From positions 1 through 20,716 of the forward strand of contig JAZTYY010000016.1 of NCBI GenBank assembly GCA_045637205.1: a DNA stretch of 20,716 nt, read 5' to 3'. The notes below the pieces were generated by a model. That model made no database searches. It was not told the DNA's origin and saw only the letters and a list, made by a program, of their open reading frames with translations. Shown here one piece after another: positions 14,203-20,654 of this stretch. The stretch is from RGIG4608 sp045637205. GTDB taxonomy: Bacteria > Bacillota > Clostridia > Oscillospirales > CAG-272. The number at the start of each line of letters is the position of its first letter. Position 1 is the first letter of the stretch. Made by a program: the position numbers and the translations under genes.

Positions 14203-15960
14203 ATGCAACTTAAAAGAATCTTATCGATGCTTTTGGCTGCCGCTCTAATCTTCTCAACTTCAATGGTTACTGTTAATGCTGAAACTGTTGAAACTGTTGA
14301 AACTATCGAAACTTTTGAGGTGGGAGTGGTGGCAGAGACCACCACTCCTGTTTCTTTCTCGCCAGCTATTTATAAAAGCGGTGACGAAGTTTCTGTAAAG
14401 ATTAGTGCAGACCAAAATACCGGCATTACTATTCTAAAATTTTCTGTTAAATTTAATCCAAATGCGCTTGAGTTTGTTGACTATACTAGTGCAAATCTGT
14501 TTTCTAATGACATAGAAGGCGTTTATGTTTATAGTGACAGTATTTGTTATACATTAATGATGAACAATGTTTCAACAACAACAGGCGAAATGCTTACTTT
14601 GAACTTCAAGGTAAAAGAGGATTTTTGTGGAGATGTAGCTATTTATGCAGAAGTTTTTGATGGACAGGATAAAAACTGCATAAACGGTCTCAATGTTGTT
14701 CCCTTTGTGGGCGGTCGTGCATCTTTTGCAGCACATGCAGTTGATGCTGACGCCGGAGTTGTAACCGACCCCACTTGTACCGAAGAAGGCTATACAACAT
14801 ATCACTGCGATATTTGCAATGAAAATATTAAAGGTAACACTCTCGCTTCCCTTGGTCACACATCCGATGAACCTGTAGTGGAAAATCGAATTGAATCTAC
14901 CTGTACAGAGAATGGTGCATACGATAGCGTGGTATATTGCTCAGTATGCGATGTTGAACTTTCACGTGAAGTAATTACAATTGATGCTACAGGACATACT
15001 GCCGGCAATGCAGTTGAAGAAAATCGTATTGCTCCGACTTGTACCGAAAACGGCACTTACGACAGTGTAGTATATTGCTTAGTATGTAATGATGAACTCT
15101 CTCGCGAAACAATTACAATTGATGCTACAGGTCACGATGCTGCAAATGCAGTTGAAGAGAACCGTGTTAATCCTACCTGTACCGAAGACGGATCCTATGA
15201 CAGTGTAGTATATTGTTCGGTATGCGACGAAGAACTTTCGCGTGAAACAATTACACTTAATAAATTGGGACACGATATAATTACACACGAAGCACAGTAC
15301 CCTACCTGCACCCAGGTTGGTTGGGATGCTTATGATACATGCTCACGTTGTGATTATACAACCTATAAAGAAATACATCCGCTTGGTCATAATCCAACTG
15401 TCACTAAAGAAGAAAATCGCGTAGAAGCAACATGTATCACCGATGGTTCTTACGATAGTGTAGTGTACTGTTCAGTATGTAATGAAGAACTTTCAAGAGA
15501 AAATAAGTTGATTAAAGCACCTGGTCATAATTTAATTCATCACGACGCAAAAGATGCTACTTGCACCGAGATTGGCTGGAATGCATATGAGACTTGTAGG
15601 ATATGTGATTATACAACATATGTAGAGATATCCGCTCTTGGACACAAATACGGAACACCGACAATAGTAGAGCCCGAATATAAAAAAGATGGTTACACAA
15701 CACATACATGTAGCGTATGTAACCATGAGGAAAAATACGATATCACACCTGCGCTCACTTATATTTTAGGTGATGCCGACGGAAACGAAACAATTGACAG
15801 TGACGATGCAATCTATCTTCTATTTCATACACTCCTACCGGAAGAATATGCCGTTAATCAAAAATGTGATTTTGATGGTGACGGTGATTTAGATAGCGAT
15901 GATGCGATTTATTTGCTTTATCACACCTTGCTTCTTGAAAAATATCCATTACACAAATAA
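14203..15960 (+). CDS. Secreted cohesin-like, cysteine-repeat, dockerin protein
   Basis: A 585-residue exported protein starting 16 bases after the first surface gene, with GGAGG nine bases before its ATG. Order: signal peptide (1-26, ending VNA), a short Val-Glu-Thr repeat linker, an N-terminal cohesin-like domain (about 45-180; YKSGDEVSVKISADQNTGIT, LKFSVKFNPNALEF), eight cysteine-repeat units (about 185-520; the eighth has lost its first Cys and final His), and a dockerin (about 522-583). The two dockerin loops are almost the same (DSDDAIYLLFHTLL and DSDDAIYLLYHTLL), an internal symmetry known to allow dual binding orientations. Having both a cohesin-like and a dockerin module it could link to similar proteins in chains. 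Partners are unproven. Confidence 0.85.
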   Translation: MQLKRILSMLLAAALIFSTSMVTVNAETVETVETIETFEVGVVAETTTPVSFSPAIYKSGDEVSVKISADQNTGITILKFSVKFNPNALEFVDYTSANLFSNDIEGVYVYSDSICYTLMMNNVSTTTGEMLTLNFKVKEDFCGDVAIYAEVFDGQDKNCINGLNVVPFVGGRASFAAHAVDADAGVVTDPTCTEEGYTTYHCDICNENIKGNTLASLGHTSDEPVVENRIESTCTENGAYDSVVYCSVCDVELSREVITIDATGHTAGNAVEENRIAPTCTENGTYDSVVYCLVCNDELSRETITIDATGHDAANAVEENRVNPTCTEDGSYDSVVYCSVCDEELSRETITLNKLGHDIITHEAQYPTCTQVGWDAYDTCSRCDYTTYKEIHPLGHNPTVTKEENRVEATCITDGSYDSVVYCSVCNEELSRENKLIKAPGHNLIHHDAKDATCTEIGWNAYETCRICDYTTYVEISALGHKYGTPTIVEPEYKKDGYTTHTCSVCNHEEKYDITPALTYILGDADGNETIDSDDAIYLLFHTLLPEEYAVNQKCDFDGDGDLDSDDAIYLLYHTLLLEKYPLHK

Positions 15961-15972
15961 GGAGATAGATTG

Positions 15973-17265
15973 ATGAAAAAGATTATTAGTTTTTTGATTT
16001 GTTTAGTGTTAATATTCTCACTTTCTGTTTCTGTTTTTGCGGCAGAAGCTGTAAAGGTTAACTCTAAAATATCTGCAAACACTGTAAAGCTTGGCGATAC
16101 AATTACAGTTACGGTTTCTTTAAATAGTAATGCAGAATTCAAATCCATGGCACTAACCCCTGTATACGATGAGAATGTTTTTGAGGTTGTATCGGGCGAA
16201 TGGATTTTAACCGGTGCAATGATTGCTAGTTTTGATAATAAAAACGCTGCAATCGGTTACTCTAGTGCAGTTAATAAGAGTGGAGATGTTTTTAAATACG
16301 TTTTGAAAGTTAAAAACAACGCCTCTTTAAAAGACACAACAATTAAAACAGATGCTGTTATAAAAAATGGTAGCACCGTTATAGCCTCCACTGCAAACGC
16401 TACTACTGTAAAAGTTATTTGTAAAACCCATAGTTTTGGTGCATGGAGTAAAGCAGATAATAACAATCACAAACATACTTGCACTGCCTGTGGTACCGCA
16501 GAATCCTCAGCACATACATGGAATGGCGGTACTATAACAAAGGCTGCAACATGCAAAGAAACAGGCGTTAAGACATACACTTGTACTGTTTGTAATGCAA
16601 CAAAAACCGAAGCAATTGCCACAACAACAAATCATACATTTGGCAACTGGACTCAGACCAAAGAACCTACTTGCACTGCAAAAGGTACAGAATCACGCAC
16701 TTGTTCTATTTGTCAAAAAGTAGAAACAAAGGACGTTGCTGCTAAAGGTCATTCTATGGGCAAATGGACTACTGTAAAAGAAGCAACATGCGAGGAAAAA
16801 GGTAGTCAAACAAGAACTTGTTCAAAATGTTCTCACAAAGAAACTAAAGATATTAAAGCTCTTGGACATAAGTTCTCTAACCCAACAGTAACTAAAGAGC
16901 CCACTTGCTCTGAAGAAGGTATTGAAAGTGGTAAATGCACCCGTTGTGATAAAGAAACCACAAATACTTTACCTAAAAAAGAGCATACTTTCGGCGAAGC
17001 AGTTGTAATTACTCCCGCCACTGAAACCGCTGTTGGAAAGCAAACAAAAACTTGTATTATCTGCAACACAGTTGTTGAGGAAGAAATTCCTATGCTTGAC
17101 AAGAATGATGTTGAAACCAATGTTGAGCCGGATGATACTGTTAATATGGATAATTCTGATGATGTATCTGAAAATGAAAATAGCAGCTGGATTATTTGGG
17201 TTATTATTGGTGCGGTAATTATAGGTGGAGTTATTATAATTATTGTTGCTAAAAAGAAAAAGTAA
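15973..17265 (+). CDS. Membrane-anchored cohesin-like protein with cysteine repeats
   Basis: A 430-residue protein starting at ATG 15973, with AAGGAG eight bases upstream; a TTG three bases earlier is less likely. Order: signal peptide (about 1-23, ending VFA), cohesin-like domain (about 25-150; SANTVKLGDTITVTVSLNSN is the typical first strands), about six cysteine-repeat units (about 152-375) rich in Lys, Thr and Glu, an acidic Asn/Asp linker, and a C-terminal membrane segment (WIIWVIIGAVIIGGVIIIIV) ending in KKKK. No LPxTG motif is present, so anchoring is by the membrane helix. It lacks a dockerin, while both upstream proteins have one, so it could be the cell-surface receptor to which they dock. 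Confidence 0.85.
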   Translation: MKKIISFLICLVLIFSLSVSVFAAEAVKVNSKISANTVKLGDTITVTVSLNSNAEFKSMALTPVYDENVFEVVSGEWILTGAMIASFDNKNAAIGYSSAVNKSGDVFKYVLKVKNNASLKDTTIKTDAVIKNGSTVIASTANATTVKVICKTHSFGAWSKADNNNHKHTCTACGTAESSAHTWNGGTITKAATCKETGVKTYTCTVCNATKTEAIATTTNHTFGNWTQTKEPTCTAKGTESRTCSICQKVETKDVAAKGHSMGKWTTVKEATCEEKGSQTRTCSKCSHKETKDIKALGHKFSNPTVTKEPTCSEEGIESGKCTRCDKETTNTLPKKEHTFGEAVVITPATETAVGKQTKTCIICNTVVEEEIPMLDKNDVETNVEPDDTVNMDNSDDVSENENSSWIIWVIIGAVIIGGVIIIIVAKKKK

Positions 17266-17282
17266 AAATAGTTTAATAATAC

Positions 17283-17304
17283 GTTAATGTTTTCTTGAAA
17301 GTCG
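17283..17304 (+). repeat. Dispersed TTGAAA repeat, copy b
   Basis: GTTAATGTTTTCTTGAAA followed by GTCG, 17 bases after the stop of the surface operon. TTGAAA at 17295-17300 and TAATAA at 17319-17324 are 18 bases apart. Confidence 0.8.
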
Positions 17305-17322
17305 AATGTAACCTTATGTAAT

Positions 17323-17371
17323 AAAAATATGACCTTTAAAGTTTTATGGCTTTAGAGGTCATATTTTTTAT
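17323..17371 (+). terminator. Intrinsic terminator between repeat b and the XRE gene
   Basis: A 19-bp stem (17323-17341 with 17350-17368, one mismatch), eight-base loop, then a T run. It ends the surface operon. It lies 19 bases before the ATG of the XRE gene, so transcripts from repeat b toward that gene must pass it. Confidence 0.85.
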
Positions 17372-17389
17372 GAAAAGAGGTTAAAATCG

Positions 17390-17641
17390 ATGAAAAAGTA
17401 CGTTGATACTGCGGTTTGGGAAAATGATTACAGAGAAAGGCTTAAAAAACTTATGTCAGATAATAACATAACAGCTCGAGAACTTAGCTTGTCACTCGGA
17501 TACAACGAGGGGTATATTAGCAGAATTCTCAAAGGAAAAATTGACCCGTCATTCAAATCTATGATGGATATTATGTTGTATTTTGACATAAGTCCCGCTG
17601 AATTCTTTACGTTTGATTTAATAAGTCATACCGAAAGTTAA
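17390..17641 (+). CDS. XRE-family helix-turn-helix regulator
   Basis: An 83-residue DNA-binding protein. YRERLKKLMSDNNITARELS then LGYNEGYISRILKGKIDPSF is the standard five-helix Cro/C1-type fold, and the FDISPAEFF end is common in small XRE regulators. The start follows AGAGG by nine bases. It is isolated between two copies of the dispersed repeat: copy b upstream across a terminator, and copy c overlapping its own stop codon. It is the only dedicated transcription regulator in the window and so the first candidate to bind the repeat, but no evidence of binding can be read from the sequence. Confidence 0.88.
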   Translation: MKKYVDTAVWENDYRERLKKLMSDNNITARELSLSLGYNEGYISRILKGKIDPSFKSMMDIMLYFDISPAEFFTFDLISHTES

Positions 17642-17658
17642 TGTTTTCTTGAAACTCG
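17637..17658 (+). repeat. Dispersed TTGAAA repeat, copy c
   Basis: GTTAATGTTTTCTTGAAA plus CTCG; its GTTAA includes the stop codon of the XRE gene. TTGAAA (17649-17654) is followed after 17 bases by TAGAAT (17672-17677). Confidence 0.8.
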
Positions 17659-17716
17659 AAAAACTCTTTCTTAGAATTTAAGTGTCATCTTAAGATTTTG
17701 AGAAGGAGTTTTTTAA
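17659..17716 (+). terminator. Terminator after the XRE gene
   Basis: AAAAACTCTTTCTT (17659-17672) pairs with GAGAAGGAGTTTTT (17700-17713) with two wobbles; the 27-base loop contains alternative small stems. A T run follows. If repeat c is a promoter, its start site lies after the left arm, so its own transcript would escape this terminator. Confidence 0.55.
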
Positions 17717-18165
17717 ATTTCAATTAGGTGTACAAAGGAATGTTACACAATTAGCACGGGAAGTAAGGGTATCTTCGACAAAGGTTTGTCGAGAGATGAT
17801 GAAGTGTACCTGAAAAGGTCTGACTTGCACAGCTGCCGAAATGTTGCAGGTTGAGTAGCAGATTTAAGTTTTAAGTTGTTAACGAAAATCTGCGGCAGCA
17901 CACCTGAGCGATGACAGGCAGGTTCATCGTTGCTATCGTGAAAGACACGGCTGAAAAAATATTTGCTTGGATATATTTTTCAGTACTTAAATCAAGCACG
18001 AAAGTTTCTGGGATTTAATCGGTAATGAAAATCCTTGCCGTACCACTATTCAGCGGTGGACCGATCCATTGTATCGGTATATGGTATTGCGTTCTCTTAA
18101 GTTAGAGGCTTAGGCACACCTAAGTATACGCTGGGCTTGTCCCATCATGCTGACCTTCAGCCAAA
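17717..18165 (+). ncRNA. Candidate structured non-coding RNA
   Basis: About 450 bases with no credible reading frame but almost continuous local pairing: CGACAAA/TTTGTCG (17776-17791), GCTGCCG/CGGCAGC (17832-17838 with 17893-17899) enclosing GCAGATTT/AAATCTGC, CGATGA/TCATCG (17909-17929), CTGAAAAA/TTTTTCAG (17951-17983), CGGTAA/TTGCCG (18020-18041), CCGAT/ATCGG (18061-18077), CTTAGG/CCTAAG (near 18108-18123) and GCTGA/TCAGC (18149-18161). It is locally less AT-rich than its surroundings and lies directly after a promoter-like repeat. Large ornate RNAs such as ROOL and GOLLD occur in similar phage-like and Firmicutes contexts, but I cannot match it to a family. A short HTH-like frame (17718-17810) has no start codon. 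Confidence 0.5.
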
Positions 18166-18182
18166 ATTTAATATGATTAACG

Positions 18183-18765
18183 TTTTGAGATAATGATGAT
18201 TATAATTTCGAGAGTCATTTCGAAATACATTCTCTTTTTGAAAGGTATGCTTATCTTTTCGAAATGATAGATGACAAAGATGACACTCATTTCGATATGA
18301 TAATGACTTTCATTTTGGGAGGCGCCGGTTTCTATCTTTCGAACAAGGAAGATAGAAACGCGACCGAGGGCTTGCCCGAGGGAGCGGCGCCAAGGCATAG
18401 TACGCAAAGTTAGTAAAAGAAAATAGGAGAAACGTACCTGATTTTATGTAAAAAAGTCCCTGGGCGTACTATGCCTTGCTATCATTTTTATATGATAGAT
18501 GACAATATTTCGAGATGATATTTTGATATGATTTATGATACACATTTTGAAATGATATATTAACTATCTTTTCGAAATTCTTTTTGAGAGTAACTGTCAG
18601 TGCTTAGTATGAAAATATGATTTACTTTTTGATATGCTCCTAATAGATTCTTATAAGAGTAAGCAAGGATATAAAATATTAATGAGACCAATCTTCTATA
18701 AATCTGCAAAAGAATCTATCCTGTCTTTTTGAAATGATATATGTCTATCATTTCGAAATGAGTGC
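18183..18765. repeat. Cluster of short near-palindromic motifs
   Basis: At least ten variants of ATTTCGAAATGATA or CTTTTTGAAATGATAT occur at irregular spacing on both sides of a GC-rich island (near 18217, 18255, 18290, 18506, 18522, 18545, 18570, 18634, 18723 and 18750). The centre TTTCGAAA is self-complementary. A 14-bp direct repeat, ATGATAGATGACAA, occurs at 18264-18277 and 18492-18505, flanking the island. No protein is encoded. It could be a binding array or an AT-rich part of a long RNA. Confidence 0.6.
18321..18477. other. Two adjacent strong inverted-repeat structures, GC-rich island
   Basis: The first (18321-18391) is closed by GGCGCCG/CGGCGCC and holds an 11-bp hairpin GTTTCTATCTT/AAGATAGAAAC and a small GGG/CCC stem. 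The second (18392-18477) is closed by a perfect 14-bp pairing, AAGGCATAGTACGC with its complement at 18464-18477, with a 58-base loop. The base composition contrasts sharply with the AT-rich flanks. It could be a MITE-like insertion or a domain of the RNA. It is not a tRNA: no anticodon arm or GTTCGA loop is in the right place. Confidence 0.6.
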
Positions 18766-18792
18766 GAAAAATATGATATACATTTATAGAGC

Positions 18793-18838
18793 GGCTCCCA
18801 TAGACTGCGAATCAGTCTGTGGGAGCCAAAATTTTTTA
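18793..18838 (+). terminator. Strong intrinsic terminator ending the non-coding region
   Basis: A 15-bp stem (18793-18807 with 18813-18827, one G-T pair) with a five-base loop, followed by AAAATTTTTTATT. No gene ends nearby, so whatever it terminates is non-coding RNA from the left. Confidence 0.8.
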
Positions 18839-18935
18839 TTATTAAAATTTTCGTCAATAAATTTATTTATACAGCAACTGCCTTAATCAAAAATTTTTCG
18901 TACACAAACCTATGATTTTATAAATCATACAAAAA

Positions 18936-18957
18936 GTTAATGTTTTCTTGAAACTCG
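18936..18957 (+). repeat. Dispersed TTGAAA repeat, copy d
   Basis: Same core as copy c. The match extends beyond the core to TTCCTTATAT, shared with copy a. TTGAAA (18948-18953) and TATATA (18972-18977) are 18 bases apart. Confidence 0.8.
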
Positions 18958-18985
18958 AAAATTTTATTCCTTATATATTTAATGT

Positions 18986-19055
18986 CCAAATATTTTGGTA
19001 CACAGTTTCAACCTGGACCACTGAAACCTGTGAACGAAAATTTGGAAAATTTCGT
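18986..19055 (+). other. Structured leader between repeats d and e
   Basis: Three consecutive hairpins: CCAAA/TTTGG (18986-18998), CACAGTTTCA/TGAAACCTGTG (19001-19032, one bulge) and ACGAA/TTCGT extended by ATTT/AAAT (19034-19055). No reading frame. Contains ACCTG and AACGAAAA, which recur in the other repeat-linked leaders. Confidence 0.5.
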
Positions 19056-19059
19056 GTGC

Positions 19060-19077
19060 GTTAATGTTTTCTTGAAA
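19060..19077 (+). repeat. Dispersed TTGAAA repeat, copy e
   Basis: GTTAATGTTTTCTTGAAA, then diverging (TGGC instead of CTCG). It lies 112 bases before the tyrosine recombinase gene; the -10 is weak. Copies d and e are only 124 bases apart. Confidence 0.75.
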
Positions 19078-19188
19078 TGGCATAAAAACATTATCTACAT
19101 TTAAGTATCGGAAATTTGTGAAGGGCATCGAGTAGCACATAGATGTTTTTTTATAAATTCACGAAATATTACGAAAGGAGTAATACTT

Positions 19189-20166
19189 ATGAGTTTAACT
19201 CCTGAAGAACAAGAAAGAAAAGCCGAGAATCAAAAGCGCAATTTGCTAAATCAAACGCTTCCTGTGATTGATAGGTCGAATCAAGGAAGTTTTAAAACAC
19301 GAAGGCGTTATAAAGCGGTAATGAATAGATTCTGTGGGTATTTAGGAGAGAATACCACATTGCAGAATTTTAGAAATGTTGAAGTGCGCCACGTGCGAAG
19401 TTATGTTGAGCATCTTCAAATCAGCGGTTGTAAGCCCGGATATATACTCACCGAATTATCCGGCATAAAGTGGGTGCATCAGCGAATGAAGCCTAAAAGG
19501 AATTTACCTAAGAGCAATAAATGTTTCTTCGTTGCCAAGCGCCAATTATATATAAAGGATAAATCTATTCTTCCGCATGAGTTTGATTACCTTATCAAAG
19601 TTGCGCTTGATATGGGTCGTATTGATGCTGTGATTGAAGCGTATATGGATAGATATTTCGGACTTCGCCATGAGGAGTTTGTAACCCTTCGTGTGCATCA
19701 AATTGAGTATGCACTTAAATATAAACAATTAAATCTTACCAACACTAAGGGCGGCAGACCGAGAGACATACCCGTTGAAACTAAAATGCAGGAGAACATT
19801 TTAAGACGAGTATTGGCATACGCGCAGAAAAACGGTAACTGCTCTATGGACTATGTTATATGCGATAACCATACAAACAGTGTTAAAAAGAAAAGCAAAT
19901 CCTTGGATAACTGGATGAACAACAATAAAAAGAAATTTATGGACCCCGAACGCACAAAGTACAAAAGTCCAGGCAAAAGACCAAGAGAACAATCGATACA
20001 TTGGCATAGTCTCAGGCATTTGTTTTATCAAGAAACAAAAGAACGATACAAAGCAGAGGGCAGAATGACCGATGCACAAATTGAACGAGAATTATCTGAA
20101 TCTATGGGCCATTCTCGCAATGATGTTAATAACACTTATTCTAATGAAATTAAAAGAATATATTAA
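19189..20166 (+). CDS. Tyrosine recombinase/integrase
   Basis: A 325-residue site-specific recombinase. N-terminal SAM-like DNA-binding domain (about 30-110); catalytic domain (about 125-320) with the full residue set: Arg160 (FGLRHEE), Lys187 (TNTKGGRPR), His273 and Arg276 (HSLRH), His308 (MGHSR) and nucleophile Tyr317 (NTYSNE). AAAGGAG lies eight bases before the ATG. It is preceded by repeats d and e and followed by repeat f only two bases after its stop codon. No excisionase or transfer genes are adjacent. It may act on the dispersed repeats or on sites outside the window; the sequence does not decide. No signs of decay. Confidence 0.9.
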   Translation: MSLTPEEQERKAENQKRNLLNQTLPVIDRSNQGSFKTRRRYKAVMNRFCGYLGENTTLQNFRNVEVRHVRSYVEHLQISGCKPGYILTELSGIKWVHQRMKPKRNLPKSNKCFFVAKRQLYIKDKSILPHEFDYLIKVALDMGRIDAVIEAYMDRYFGLRHEEFVTLRVHQIEYALKYKQLNLTNTKGGRPRDIPVETKMQENILRRVLAYAQKNGNCSMDYVICDNHTNSVKKKSKSLDNWMNNNKKKFMDPERTKYKSPGKRPREQSIHWHSLRHLFYQETKERYKAEGRMTDAQIERELSESMGHSRNDVNNTYSNEIKRIY

Positions 20167-20167
20167 A

Positions 20168-20188
20168 GTCAATGTTTTCTTGAAACTC
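20168..20188 (+). repeat. Dispersed TTGAAA repeat, copy f
   Basis: GTCAATGTTTTCTTGAAACT, one change from the consensus in the first bases, starting two bases after the tyrosine recombinase stop. TTGAAA (20180-20185) and TATGTT (20203-20208) are 17 bases apart. Confidence 0.8.
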
Positions 20189-20217
20189 AAAATTTATATT
20201 CTTATGTTTTATTTGCG

Positions 20218-20332
20218 GATTTTCGACCGAGAGTTAGTCCCTACCTGATTCTCTGAACGGAAATCTAAAATCATAAATCTGATAACGGCAGATTTAAAGT
20301 TTAAGCAATAAGCATTAACGAAAACTTATTGC
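20218..20332 (+). other. Structured leader after repeat f
   Basis: A long imperfect hairpin (20218-20265: GATTT/AAATC outside, GAGAGTTAG/CTGATTCTC inside), then AAATCTG/CAGATTT (20275-20295) and GCAATAAG/CTTATTGC (20305-20332) with AACGAAAA in its loop. No reading frame on the plus strand. It would form the 5' end of a transcript reaching the small gene at 20415. Confidence 0.5.
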
Positions 20333-20414
20333 TTATGCGTTTTGGTATAGAGGACAAGACGCAAATCATATTTTAATAAAAGAAAATATTCGCAAAAGGA
20401 AGGAGACGGACTGT

Positions 20415-20582
20415 ATGGTAAAATATGTCGCACAGTCTTGGGAGCAGAAAATCGGCAACAAAATCGTGTCGATAACCAATTTAACCCCTCAATTTTCTGT
20501 GGACGAAAAAAGAGAAGTAAAATTACAAATAGAAGCAAAATTATATGATGTTTTTTATAAATATATGTCCTGTAAACCTTGA
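20415..20582 (+). CDS. Small 55-residue protein upstream of a serine recombinase
   Basis: MVKYVAQSWEQKIGNKIVSI opens a 55-codon frame with GGAAGGAG nine bases upstream. Soluble and mixed charge, with Gln/Phe/Ser centre and a helical C-terminal half (EKREVKLQIEAKLYDVFYKY). Its position directly before a large serine recombinase resembles small ORFs seen beside such recombinases in Firmicutes elements. Its last codons overlap the -35 box of the recombinase promoter. Function unknown. Confidence 0.7.
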   Translation: MVKYVAQSWEQKIGNKIVSITNLTPQFSVDEKREVKLQIEAKLYDVFYKYMSCKP

Positions 20583-20607
20583 AGAAAAAGGGCTGTTATG
20601 GTATAAT
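20579..20607 (+). promoter_or_regulatory. Promoter of the right-edge recombinase
   Basis: TTGAAG (20579-20584), 17 bases, TATAAT (20602-20607); the same two hexamers and spacing as the recombinase promoter at 4316-4344. A CTTC/GAAG hairpin follows in the leader (about 20629-20644). Confidence 0.75.
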
Positions 20608-20654
20608 ATATATGTCAGCAGCTCCGCTTCTTTTTGCGAAGAAGGGAGTAAAAA

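Noticed and set aside
11655..15726. Minus-strand and shifted frames across the cysteine-repeat genes
   Set aside because: They arise from the repetitive coding sequence and have no ribosome binding sites.
17718..17810. A small HTH-like protein fragment (NVTQLAREVRVSSTKVCREM)
   Set aside because: No start codon, in-frame stop just upstream and a terminator hairpin at its front; may be a relic but cannot be supported as a gene.
18321..18391. A tRNA, because of the 71-base length and seven-bp closing stem
   Set aside because: The interior has one long 11-bp hairpin and no D, anticodon or T arms.
18177..18407. A 76-codon minus-strand frame
   Set aside because: It runs across the GC-rich hairpins and has no ribosome binding site; low-complexity Ile-rich end.
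18183..18765. Short repeats as a CRISPR array
   Set aside because: Spacing is irregular, the copies are degenerate and no cas gene is near.
20326..20538. A 70-codon minus-strand frame
   Set aside because: It is antisense to the better-supported 55-residue gene at 20415 and its leader.
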